NCBI GenBank assembly: GCA_947258585.1
Contig: CAMYIZ010000030.1
Span: 155,204 to 219,203 of the forward strand
Direction of reading: 5' to 3'
Length of the DNA: 64,000 nucleotides
Source of the DNA: an uncultured Haliea sp.
GTDB lineage: Bacteria > Pseudomonadota > Gammaproteobacteria > Pseudomonadales > Halieaceae
Shown here: piece by piece, positions 39,623-48,557 of the stretch
Position numbering within the stretch: position 1 is the stretch's first letter
Layout: every line of letters begins with the position of its first letter
Program-made: the position numbers and the translations under genes
The notes under the pieces: generated by a model
Told to the model about the DNA's origin: nothing
The model's input: only the letters and a program-made list of their open reading frames with translations
Database searches by the model: none

Positions 39623-40702
39623 GTGCCCTATTCGCATTCTGTTTTGAACACGCTGTGCGCCCTGTTCACATCCTGTGCCGCTCTGTTGCTGCACACCGGA
39701 CTCTCCCACGCCGCTGGCAGCGCTGAACCCCGCTATACCGACGGCCATCTGCACACGGTGGATTTCTTCCAGCAGGGCGCACCGCTCTCTGCCCTGCTCA
39801 GCGCCATGGATGAGTCCGCCGTGGGAAACGCCATGGTGGCCGGGATCCCGCTGATGAAGAAGTGGCACGAGGACGAACCCAAGCGCCCCGACACCTATGC
39901 CGGGGACGATGCCAGAGTCTACTGGTTCAGCGCCACCGATGCCTACCTGGCCCAAGCGCTGCAAACGCTGCCGCCGGAGCAGCGCAGGCGCCTGCACCCA
40001 TTTATGAGCGGCTTTAATCCCACCGACAAGAATGCCGACCTGCACTTGCAGAGGATGATCGAGCTGTACCCCGGTCTGTGGCAAGGCATAGGCGAAGTCA
40101 TCACGCGCCACGATGACCTGACCGCATTGACCGACGGCGACACAGCCCGCGCCAACAGCGAGGCGATGTTTCGGGTCTATCGCTTCGCCGCGCGCCATCG
40201 GCTCCCGGTGCTGTTGCACAGCAATATCACCTCCAAGCGTGAACGCAATCCGCTGTACGCAGGGGAAGTGGAGTCGGCACTGGCAAAGTTTCCCGAGGTG
40301 AATTTTATCTGGGCGCACGCCGGCACCAGTGCAACCCTGCACCGCTTTCAGGGCAAGATGGATTTCCTGCTGCCCACCATAAGCCGCATGCTGGACGCCT
40401 ATCCCAACCTGTACATCGACCTGTCCTGGACCGTCCTCAGGCCCTATTTGCTGGACGGGAACGACCAACCGGAGGGAGACTGGGTGGCACTGGTCTCCCG
40501 TTACCCAAGCCGGTTTGTTATCGGTTCGGATTTACTGGGCAAGTACGACAAGCTGGGAGAGAAACTGTCGGCGTTCGCAGCGTTCCTGCAAGCGCTGCCT
40601 GCGGATGTCGAGGCGCAGGTGGCGCGAAGCAACTTTCTCGCACTGCTGCCGCCACACGGAGCCTGCCCCGAAAGGGAAGGTCACTGCACGGCCAATCCGT
40701 AG
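39623..40702 (+). CDS. Exported amidohydrolase-2 family protein
   Basis: TIM-barrel metal-dependent hydrolase (amidohydrolase-related, PF04909-like), about 360 residues. Signal peptide NTLCALFTSCAALLLHTGLS then HAAGS. Metal-binding pattern: DGHLHTVDF at the first strand, later LLHSN, WAHAG and IGSDLLG (likely final metal Asp). Members often act as decarboxylases or lactonases, so the reaction is not clear. Start uncertain: GTG 39623 or TTG 39644, neither with a good Shine-Dalgarno; the frame continues upstream without similarity. Confidence 0.7.
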   Translation: MPYSHSVLNTLCALFTSCAALLLHTGLSHAAGSAEPRYTDGHLHTVDFFQQGAPLSALLSAMDESAVGNAMVAGIPLMKKWHEDEPKRPDTYAGDDARVYWFSATDAYLAQALQTLPPEQRRRLHPFMSGFNPTDKNADLHLQRMIELYPGLWQGIGEVITRHDDLTALTDGDTARANSEAMFRVYRFAARHRLPVLLHSNITSKRERNPLYAGEVESALAKFPEVNFIWAHAGTSATLHRFQGKMDFLLPTISRMLDAYPNLYIDLSWTVLRPYLLDGNDQPEGDWVALVSRYPSRFVIGSDLLGKYDKLGEKLSAFAAFLQALPADVEAQVARSNFLALLPPHGACPEREGHCTANP

Positions 40703-40859
40703 GCGGCGCACCCAATAGCGTGCAGGTCAGCTATTTATCCCACTCCGGCCAAGCTCGCGGGATGGGGCACCGCATACCCGGACAGCGCTGGATTCGCCGC
40801 CACCAAGGGCCTACCATCCTTCTGCTTGATTCTAGATGACTCCTATAGGGCGACAGAAC

Positions 40860-41780
40860 ATGCAGAAGCTGGAAATCTCCCCATTGGCAAGCGGTATCGG
40901 CGCCGAGGTCCGGGGCCTGGATCTCAGCCGTGAGATCAGCGACGCGGCGCGCGACGCAATGCAGGAGGCTTGGCTGGATGCGGGTATCCTGCTGTTTCGC
41001 GGCATCGGCGACAGTCCGGAGAAGCAGCTGGCGCTCAGCCGCGCGTTCGGTGAACTGGAAGTGCATCCCATCAAGAATATCCGCGTTGAGGGCTACCCCG
41101 AGCTGATCTGGCTTTCCAACCGCAAGAGCGACGAAACGGCCCCGGTGTATCACTACGATGGGGTGGCGACGGTTGGACGCATTCCCTGGCACAGCGATCT
41201 CGTCTACACCACCACCCCCAACCGCGGCGCACTGCTGCGCATGCTGGAGATGCCCTACTCCGGCGGCCAGACCGGCTGGATCGATACCGCGGCGGCTTAC
41301 GATGCCCTGCCAGAGGCCACCAAACAACGTATCGACAGCCTCGAGGCGCACTTCCGCTTCATTGCGGACCCCCGGGAAATGCGCTTTGGGCGACCGGATG
41401 TCGAGCGTCACGATGAAACCAACCTGGAAAAGGAAAAAGCCTTCTATCCGCATTTCCCGGACACCGTCCACCCGCTGGTGTGGCGCCACCCTGTCAGCGG
41501 CCGCAAGGCGCTGTGCGTCAGCCCCCTGCATCTGCGCGAGGTGCTGGGTCTGCCGGCGGAGGAAGGAGATGCACTGCTGCACGAACTGGTCGCCCACGCG
41601 ACCGACTCACGCTTCAGCTATGTGCATCACTGGCAGCCCAATGACATGGTGCTGTGGGATAACCTGCGCAGCATGCACCGGGCCTTTGGCAACCCGCCGG
41701 ACGCCTCCCGCCTGGTCCATCGCACAACGCTGAAGAACACCGTGGCGATGGGGCGACTGCTGGAGGCCGGAAGCGCCTGA
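40860..41780 (+). CDS. TauD/TfdA-family 2-oxoglutarate dioxygenase
   Basis: Fe(II)/2-oxoglutarate-dependent oxygenase of 306 residues. The iron site is visible: His111-x-Asp113 (RIPWHSDLVYTT) and the distal histidine in LRSMHRAFGNPP, with a conserved Arg that would bind 2-oxoglutarate (SRLVHRTTL). TauD relatives hydroxylate taurine, alkyl sulfates, 2,4-D or aliphatic substrates; the substrate here cannot be assigned. ATG 40860 with GGGCG upstream is preferred over ATG 40836. No sulfonate transporter is nearby. Confidence 0.85.
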   Translation: MQKLEISPLASGIGAEVRGLDLSREISDAARDAMQEAWLDAGILLFRGIGDSPEKQLALSRAFGELEVHPIKNIRVEGYPELIWLSNRKSDETAPVYHYDGVATVGRIPWHSDLVYTTTPNRGALLRMLEMPYSGGQTGWIDTAAAYDALPEATKQRIDSLEAHFRFIADPREMRFGRPDVERHDETNLEKEKAFYPHFPDTVHPLVWRHPVSGRKALCVSPLHLREVLGLPAEEGDALLHELVAHATDSRFSYVHHWQPNDMVLWDNLRSMHRAFGNPPDASRLVHRTTLKNTVAMGRLLEAGSA

Positions 41781-41809
41781 GGGCTGCGTGACCGGGCCGG
41801 GCGCCGGAC

Positions 41810-41833
41810 AAAAAAAGGGCCCCGCTGGGGCCC
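41810..41833 (-). terminator. Rho-independent terminator of the 41879 gene
   Basis: On the minus strand a GGGGCCC-AGC-GGGGCCC-type hairpin (arms 41817-41823 and 41827-41833) is followed by seven T residues, 46 bp after the stop of the minus-strand gene. It also lies after the plus-strand dioxygenase but has no T-run in that direction. Confidence 0.8.
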
Positions 41834-41878
41834 CTGCTGGCAAGGGGTGGCGACCCTGAGGCCGCCACCGAGAGCAGC

Positions 41879-43618
41879 TCAGGGAATCGCCGGGTTGAGC
41901 ACCCCCAGCATGGTCTCCAGCATGTACAGGATGTGGTCCGCCTGGGATATCAGGTCGCCGCGGAAGTTTCTCGGCTTCACCCCGTCTCCCGGCTCCTGAC
42001 CCTCACGGACGAAGACAATGGACGGCGTCTGGTTCGCGTCATAGAAGCAGGACGGGAACTCCTCGGCCAGTTCACGCCGGTCGAGGAGAATCTGGCGGAA
42101 CATGATCAACTCCTGCTTGGCGCGCGGGTATTCGCCGCGGCCGAAGTAGCGGATGACCTTGTCGACGTGGGAATTCTCCACCGAGGTCAGCGCACCCTGG
42201 GACACGCAGGGATCGGACTGCTGGAGGGTAGTCGCGAGCTGCATGATATCGGCCTGGATGATCGGCACATAGTCGATCCCCACCCGATGGCGCAGGTTAT
42301 AGAGGATGTAGGACATGCGCCCCGTGCTGCCGCGATAGCTGCCGCAGCCGCTGGTGAGGTCCTCGACCACGTTGACCGCGACACCGCTGGGATTGAGCAC
42401 GGGAATCTCGCCGTCTTTCGGCAGCCAGCCGAGCACCGGCTGTGAACTGCGCAGCATGGCAGGGCTACCGGACGCGGCGATGGCAGCCGGGCTCTTGCAG
42501 GCAAAGTCGGTATTCTCCGGGTCTTCCACGTCATGCAGGATTACGGAGCTCTCCACGATGAGGTCACTGATCAGGTCGACGACCACGAACTCCGGGTTGC
42601 CGGTATCGGGATTGGGTATGCCACACAGATGGGCGGGGATGGTGAGGAAGCCACCGTCCGCTGCCGGGTAGGCGGGCTTACCAGCGGTGCCGTCCAGGGT
42701 GAGAGGCTCCGCACTTCCCGAGGGCTCTAAGGCACAAGCGGTTCGAGGGTCACTGATTGCCAGGATACTGGCGAGTTCCAGGGTGCCGGAGATATCCCCC
42801 GCGTTGGCAAAGGTGGTCGTCAGCTGGTTCCCCAGCTTGATGACGCACTCACCGCCGCTGCCGCTGCCGGTGCCGCCTTCGCAGGTCGCTGTATCGACGA
42901 CAATTACGGGATTTACAAGGCGCTCGCCATCAGGACCGATCAGGTTGCCGCTTTCATCAGCGAATGGCTCGTCTATGTCATAGGCGTAAGCGGTAGCAGA
43001 TCCAGAGAGAGTGGCTGCAGTCAGCGTTACCCCTCCGGCACTGCCAGTGTATGAGATGCTACTAATTGAATAGTCTGAGCTGTCTTCCGCTACGGTACAT
43101 TCCGCAGGGGCATAGGGTTCTGCACTGAATGCGATAAAACGCAGTGGCTGGTGTTCCGAACTCACCACGGCAGGGTTCGGCGCTACAAAGGTGCCACTGC
43201 CAATCAGCAGGCCAGAGGCGTCGAAGGTTGTATAGCGACCGACCTCTTGGCACCCCCCCTCGGCGGCCGAAAATGCCGCGAGTGAGGCACTCACCGAACT
43301 CACCGCTTGGCCAAAATCTATGACCAGCGCCTCCGAGCTGCCGTTTTCGCCCCCGACTGGCGTGTGGTTGATTTCAGTGCTACCACCAAAATTCACACCT
43401 TCTGGAAGACCTCCGGTTCTCCCTACGACCCCGATTGTGCCATCCAGGAAAACGGTTGCGGCATAGGCCTGGGGGGCGGCAATGAAAGCGGCCAGGAGGC
43501 AAAGGAACGCGCCGGGGCGGGCCGCATTCCGGCACCCGGGGGCCCATTCGGGGGATTTGGCGCGGAACCCCGGGAAAGTGTCTGACGGGGGGCCTGCATG
43601 ACCAGCACGATAAACCAT
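41879..43618 (-). CDS. Exported protein of unknown function
   Basis: 579-residue secreted protein, low in recognised motifs. The signal peptide is at about 33-53 (RPGAFLCLLAAFIAAPQAYA) after an unusually long N-terminal extension from the only ATG, 43618, so a non-ATG start cannot be excluded. The middle is rich in Ser/Thr/Gly and beta-like (EALVIDFGQAVSSVSASLAA, ASGLLIGSGTF), similar in feel to extracellular jelly-roll domains, and the C-terminal third is more helical (SHVDKVIRYFGRGEYPRAKQ, ILYMLETMLGVLNP). Many paired Cys residues could form disulfides. Ended by the strong terminator at 41810. Confidence 0.65.
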   Translation of the reverse strand: MVYRAGHAGPPSDTFPGFRAKSPEWAPGCRNAARPGAFLCLLAAFIAAPQAYAATVFLDGTIGVVGRTGGLPEGVNFGGSTEINHTPVGGENGSSEALVIDFGQAVSSVSASLAAFSAAEGGCQEVGRYTTFDASGLLIGSGTFVAPNPAVVSSEHQPLRFIAFSAEPYAPAECTVAEDSSDYSISSISYTGSAGGVTLTAATLSGSATAYAYDIDEPFADESGNLIGPDGERLVNPVIVVDTATCEGGTGSGSGGECVIKLGNQLTTTFANAGDISGTLELASILAISDPRTACALEPSGSAEPLTLDGTAGKPAYPAADGGFLTIPAHLCGIPNPDTGNPEFVVVDLISDLIVESSVILHDVEDPENTDFACKSPAAIAASGSPAMLRSSQPVLGWLPKDGEIPVLNPSGVAVNVVEDLTSGCGSYRGSTGRMSYILYNLRHRVGIDYVPIIQADIMQLATTLQQSDPCVSQGALTSVENSHVDKVIRYFGRGEYPRAKQELIMFRQILLDRRELAEEFPSCFYDANQTPSIVFVREGQEPGDGVKPRNFRGDLISQADHILYMLETMLGVLNPAIP

Positions 43619-43840
43619 TGGCGAGCATCCTATAGCTGAGTAATTTTGTCGGGTTTTTTTACACTTCCTTCCAAAAACGGCCTATCGAGCGATAGTCAAG
43701 CAAGTAACGTGCCGCTTTACAGGCCCCGATAAATACCCACGGAACACGTCGGCGCTTGTGCCATGGCGGCGCCAGTGGCTATGATGTTCCCATTCATCGC
43801 TGCTGTCTCACAGCCAATCTGGGCATGGGGCCGAGGGCCT

Positions 43841-46078
43841 ATGACCGCCGAATCCGCCTACCGCTACAAAGCTTTCATCAGCTACAGCCACAGCGACGAG
43901 AAGTGGGCGAGCTGGCTGCACCGGTCGCTGGAGACCTACCGGGTGCCGAAACGGCTGGTGGGGGAGGCAACTCCCATGGGCGTCATTCCCAAGCGCCTTG
44001 CCCCGGTGTTTCGCGACCGGGAGGAGCTGGCCAGCTCCACCGACCTGGGTGCCGACCTGCGCAGTGCTCTGGAAGGCTCTGCCTGCCAGATCGTGATTTG
44101 CTCGCGCGCCGCCGCGACATCCCATTGGGTCAATGAAGAGATCCTCGCCTTCAAGCGTCTCGGTCGAGCGGACCGGATTTTCTGTCTCATTGTGGACGGG
44201 GAGCCCTACGCCTCACGCACCCCCGGCAGCGAGGCGGACGAGTGCTTTCCCCTCGCCCTGCAATACCAGCTGGGTGCCGACGGCGAGCTGTCGGCAACGC
44301 CCGCCGAACCCATCGCCGCGGACGCGCGCCCGGGCAAGGACGGCAAAGCCCACGCCAAGGTCAAGCTGCTGGCGGGCATGCTGGGCGTGGGCTTCGACGC
44401 CCTGCGCCAGCGGGAACAGCAGCGTCGCAACCGGCACCTGGCCGCCGTCGCCGCGTTCTCTTTCGTCGGCATGGTCTTCGCGATTGGCCTTGCAACCACC
44501 GCGGTGATTGCCCGCAACGAAGCGGATCAGCAGCGCCTGCGCGCGGAGAGCGAGGCAGAGACGGCCCGCCAGACCGCGGCGTTCATGATCAGCCTGTTCA
44601 AGGTTGCGGATCCCGGCGAGGCCCGGGGGCAGTCGATCACGGCGCGCGAAATCCTCACTGCGGGTGCCGATCGCATCGAGACCGAGCTTGCCTCCCAGCC
44701 CGAAGTGCAGGCCCGGTTGATGACGACCATTGGCAACGTCTACAAAAACCTCGGGCTCTACACCGATGCGCGCAGCATGCACGCGGCGGCACTGTCCCGC
44801 CGTCGCCAGCTTGCGTCCATCGATGATGTCGAGCTGTCGCGCAGCCTCCTCGGCCTCGCCAGCGTGCTGACCGTCAGGGCGGAGCTGGAGGACGCCGAGT
44901 CCCTCTACCTGGAATCCCTGCAGCGCCTCGAGGTCGCCGGCGCTACCCATGGCGACGAAATGGACGACAGCCTGGCCGGACTGGCGGAAGTGTATTTTCG
45001 CATGGGGCGCTTCAGTGACGCGGAGCCGCTGCTGGAGCGCGTACTGGCGAATCGGCGCGCGCGCCTGGGCGAGGAGCACCCGGCCGCGGTCGACGCCCTC
45101 GAGGAGCTGGGGCTGAACCAGTTCGACCAGGGCAAGTTTGAGGCCGCGGAAGACCTGATGCGCCAGGCCCTGGCCGAGCGACGGGAGGTCCTCGGCGAGG
45201 CGCCGCACCCCGATGTCGCCGGCAACCTGAACAATCTCGCCATTCTGCTGATGCAATCCGAGCGTTTTGTCGAGAGCGAGGCCCTGTTTCGCGAGGCGAT
45301 GGCCATGAACCGGCGCCTGCACGGTGACCAGCACCCGGACATCGCCACCGGGCTCAATAACCTGGGCCTGCTGTACCGCTCCCAGGGTCGCCTGCCGCAG
45401 GCGGAAGCCGCCTACAGCGAGGCCCTGGCCATGCGCCGGCAGTTACTCGGCCCCGAGCACCCGGAAATTGCCCAGGTGCTGGTCAACCTGGCCCTCAGCT
45501 TCTACGACCAGGGCGACATGGCCGAGGCCATCTCCCACAACCGGGATGCCCTGGCGATACAGACCAAGGCACTGGGTGAGCGCCATCCGGAGGTCGCGGC
45601 CACCCTGTCGATGCTCGGGCGCTTCCTGGCCGAGGATGGCCAGCGGGTGGAGGCCGAGGAGAAGCTGCGCGCCGCCCTCGCGCTGTACGAGGGGCTGATA
45701 GATCCGCAGCACCCGGACATTGCCATCGCCGAAATGGGGCTCGCGGACCTGCTGGTCGGGGAAGGCGAGCGACTCACGGAAGCATCCGCGCTGGCCAATG
45801 CCAGCCGTGACAAGCTCGCCAGAGCCCTGGGAGAGGAGCACTGGATCACTGCGGTCAGTACCAGCGTTGCCGGCGCCGCACTGAGCCAGCTGGAACGCTT
45901 TGAGGACGCGGAGCCGCTGCTGCTGCAGAGCTACCAGCAGCTGCGAGATGCGAGCAGCACCCGCCCCGTCTACCTGCGCGCCGCGCTGGGCCGTGTCGTG
46001 GATCTCTACACCAAGTGGGGCAAGCTGGAGGCGGCAGGTCACTACCGCGACCTGCAGGCGACGCTGGCCGCCCCCTGA
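43841..46078 (+). CDS. TIR-domain protein with membrane helix and kinesin-light-chain-type TPRs
   Basis: 745 residues from ATG 43841 (GAGG upstream; ATG 43763 is possible but adds no domain). TIR domain at about 7-150: YKAFISYSHSDEKWASWLHR, FRDREELASSTDLGADLRSA, QIVICSRAAATSHWVNEEIL, a candidate catalytic Glu in the WVNEE stretch. A transmembrane helix (RHLAAVAAFSFVGMVFAIGL) follows at about 213-240, then about ten TPRs of the KLC type (NLNNLAILLMQSERFVESEA, GLNNLGLLYRSQGRLPQAEA). Bacterial TIRs can cleave NAD or signal. It lies 46 bp before the patatin gene and is probably cotranscribed. Confidence 0.85.
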   Translation: MTAESAYRYKAFISYSHSDEKWASWLHRSLETYRVPKRLVGEATPMGVIPKRLAPVFRDREELASSTDLGADLRSALEGSACQIVICSRAAATSHWVNEEILAFKRLGRADRIFCLIVDGEPYASRTPGSEADECFPLALQYQLGADGELSATPAEPIAADARPGKDGKAHAKVKLLAGMLGVGFDALRQREQQRRNRHLAAVAAFSFVGMVFAIGLATTAVIARNEADQQRLRAESEAETARQTAAFMISLFKVADPGEARGQSITAREILTAGADRIETELASQPEVQARLMTTIGNVYKNLGLYTDARSMHAAALSRRRQLASIDDVELSRSLLGLASVLTVRAELEDAESLYLESLQRLEVAGATHGDEMDDSLAGLAEVYFRMGRFSDAEPLLERVLANRRARLGEEHPAAVDALEELGLNQFDQGKFEAAEDLMRQALAERREVLGEAPHPDVAGNLNNLAILLMQSERFVESEALFREAMAMNRRLHGDQHPDIATGLNNLGLLYRSQGRLPQAEAAYSEALAMRRQLLGPEHPEIAQVLVNLALSFYDQGDMAEAISHNRDALAIQTKALGERHPEVAATLSMLGRFLAEDGQRVEAEEKLRAALALYEGLIDPQHPDIAIAEMGLADLLVGEGERLTEASALANASRDKLARALGEEHWITAVSTSVAGAALSQLERFEDAEPLLLQSYQQLRDASSTRPVYLRAALGRVVDLYTKWGKLEAAGHYRDLQATLAAP

Positions 46079-46124
46079 AACAGCGCTTCACCGCAGCAGT
46101 CTCAAGACTCAAGGAGTACCCCGC

Positions 46125-48524
46125 ATGACTGACGACGACACCCCCGGCGCAATCCCGGAACGGGAACTGCGACTGGCCCTGGTGTGCTACGGGGGCGTGT
46201 CACTGGCTGTATACATGCACGGCGTCACCCGCGAAATCCTGAAACTGGTGCGGGCGTCGCGCAGCTATCATGCGCTACCCGAGCATGCGGCGGGCAGCGC
46301 CGCCTACACGGATGCGCAATCCCATCGCGGCGAACTCGATACGGAAACCGTGTATTTCCAGCTACTGCAACAGATCGGCGGCACCGTGCGGCTGCGGGTA
46401 CTGGTGGATGTGATCGCCGGGGCCTCGGCGGGCGGGATCAACGGCATCATGCTGGCGCGCGCCCTGGCCTTCGACCTGTCCCTGGACGACCACCGCAAAC
46501 TGTGGCTGGAACTGGCCGACGTCGACGAGCTGCTGGACCCCGAGGCCCGGGCCAGTCGCTTGTCCAAGGCCTATATGCGACCGCTGTTCTGGCTCGCGAG
46601 CTGGCACCAGCGCCGACGGCAGCGCCGCCTCGGCAGCGCCGGCGAGGACCCCGAGGTCCTGCATAACCTGTCGCTGTTTATGCGCTCCCGCTGGTTCGAG
46701 CCACCCTTCTCCGGCCCGCGCATGAGCGCAATGATGCTGGAAGCCCTGCAGTCCATGGGCGAGGAACAGGACGACGGTCACGACTCGCTGCTGCCCCCGG
46801 GCCTGCCGCTGGAGCTGTTTGTCACCACCACGGATTTCTGGGGTCGGCCGCAAACGATTCCGCTGCACGACCCGCCGGAGATCCGCGAGCGGGAGCACCG
46901 CCACATGTTCCACTTCCACCACCACTTCAACCAGGCCGGGGAACGGTCCTCCACACTCGGGCGCGACCAACTACCCTCCCTGGCTTTTGCCGCCCGGGCG
47001 ACCAGCAGTTTTCCCGGGGCATTCCCGCCGGCCCGGCTCCCGGAAATGGATGCGCTGGTCCAACAGCGCGGTGTTGCCTGGACCGGGCGCGAAGCGTTTA
47101 TCAGGGACCAGTTCAAGACGTCGCGGCGGGCCGGAGAATCCGCGGAGGACGCCGCCTTTATCGACGGCAGCGTGTTGATGAACAAGCCGGTCTCGGTAGC
47201 GCTCGACGCTGTCCAGCGCCACCCCGCCCACCGCCAGACCGACCGCAGGCTGGTGTACCTGGAGCCCAATCCAGAGGTCGAGCGCGCCGTCGCGCACGAG
47301 GTCCCGGGCTTCTTCAAGACCATCGTCGGGGCGCTGTCCAATATCCCCCGCCACCAGCCGATTCGCGACGACCTGGAGTGGATCGCCCAGTTCAATGAAC
47401 AGGTGCACCTGCACCACGAGGTCGCGGACGGCGTCCGCAACCAGGTGCTGGCCACCATCGGTGCCACCCTCAACGCGGAAATGACGGCGCCACCGGATGT
47501 ACAAACCATAGCCCGCTGGCGCAGCGACGCCAACACCAACGCCGCGGTCGAGGCCGGCTACGCCTACGAAGGCTATACCCGGCTCAAGGTCCTCGGACTG
47601 CTGGACGAACTTGCCGTGCTGTTCCAGCACAGCACCCGGGGCCTGACCCGGGCAGAGGCGGTGGCACGGCTACAGGCCTGGGCGCGAATGAAACGAATCC
47701 GGCCCATGGGCGAGACGGCGAGCAACGCCCGCTACCGGGAGGCGACCCCCTGGGTCCTTTTCCTGCGCAACTACGACATCCGCCACCGCCTGCGGCGCGT
47801 GCTGCTGCTCATCCGGCGCAGCAACGAACTCTATACCGATCCCGGTGTCGGTGCGGTGGCCGAGCTGCATCCACGCCTGGACCGGCTCAAGCTGCGCCTG
47901 TACCACCGCGCAGAGCAACTCCGCGAGCACCTGAACTGGCGCAATCTGCGACTGCAGCGCAACGGCGAGGTCATGCGCGAGGATAATCTGAACGCCTTTC
48001 TGGTCCGGCTGCAGGAAAACCTGGACCTGGTGGAATTCGATGCTGCGCTGGACGAGGAACTCGCGGCCTGGTGCGCGCAGGCGCAAGACATGACCCTGGT
48101 GCGCGAGGTGCTGGCCGCGTATTTTGGTTTCGCCCACTACGATGTCCTGACCTACCCCATGACCCAGAACCGCAACCTGGATGCGCTGGAGGAAATCAAG
48201 GTCGACCGCATTGCCGTGAACGACGCCAATACCCTGCGCCAGGGCGGCGCCCGGGATCTGTTAAAAGGCGTGCAATTCGGCAATTTCGGTGCGTTCTTCT
48301 CCCGCCGCTTTCGCGAGAACGACTATCTCTGGGGCCGGCTCACGGCCGCCGAACGGCTGGTGGATATTGTCGGCAGTTCCGTGCCCGAAGCGATCGCCGC
48401 GGGGGTGGATCTCCCGGCGATCAAGAAAGCGCTGTTCCTGGCCATTCTCAAGGCGGAGGCGCCGCACCTGGAGGAGGTCAGCGAGCTGATCAAGGAACTG
48501 GAGGCCGAAGCCGCGCGACTCTGA
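46125..48524 (+). CDS. Patatin-like phospholipase with DUF3376
   Basis: 799-residue protein from ATG 46125, with AAGGAG at 46111-46116. The patatin catalytic dyad is visible: the oxyanion loop CYGGVSLAVYMHGVT, Ser101 in IAGASAGGINGIM (GxSxG), and Asp347 in FIDGSVLMNKP. The long C-terminal part fits the DUF3376/patatin-related family (TIGR03607). Such enzymes hydrolyse acyl chains of phospholipids. No signal peptide is seen, so it should act in the cytosol or on the inner leaflet. Pairing with the TIR-TPR gene suggests a two-gene unit; the longer frame from 45900 is not used. Confidence 0.9.
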   Translation: MTDDDTPGAIPERELRLALVCYGGVSLAVYMHGVTREILKLVRASRSYHALPEHAAGSAAYTDAQSHRGELDTETVYFQLLQQIGGTVRLRVLVDVIAGASAGGINGIMLARALAFDLSLDDHRKLWLELADVDELLDPEARASRLSKAYMRPLFWLASWHQRRRQRRLGSAGEDPEVLHNLSLFMRSRWFEPPFSGPRMSAMMLEALQSMGEEQDDGHDSLLPPGLPLELFVTTTDFWGRPQTIPLHDPPEIREREHRHMFHFHHHFNQAGERSSTLGRDQLPSLAFAARATSSFPGAFPPARLPEMDALVQQRGVAWTGREAFIRDQFKTSRRAGESAEDAAFIDGSVLMNKPVSVALDAVQRHPAHRQTDRRLVYLEPNPEVERAVAHEVPGFFKTIVGALSNIPRHQPIRDDLEWIAQFNEQVHLHHEVADGVRNQVLATIGATLNAEMTAPPDVQTIARWRSDANTNAAVEAGYAYEGYTRLKVLGLLDELAVLFQHSTRGLTRAEAVARLQAWARMKRIRPMGETASNARYREATPWVLFLRNYDIRHRLRRVLLLIRRSNELYTDPGVGAVAELHPRLDRLKLRLYHRAEQLREHLNWRNLRLQRNGEVMREDNLNAFLVRLQENLDLVEFDAALDEELAAWCAQAQDMTLVREVLAAYFGFAHYDVLTYPMTQNRNLDALEEIKVDRIAVNDANTLRQGGARDLLKGVQFGNFGAFFSRRFRENDYLWGRLTAAERLVDIVGSSVPEAIAAGVDLPAIKKALFLAILKAEAPHLEEVSELIKELEAEAARL

Positions 48525-48557
48525 CCCGCCCCACCCGCTGCAGGGCTGCGGAAAATT

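Noticed and set aside
43763..43840. Alternative upstream start for the TIR protein
   Set aside because: The added residues form no recognised domain and ATG 43763 has no Shine-Dalgarno, whereas 43841 is preceded by GAGG and lies just before the TIR fold.
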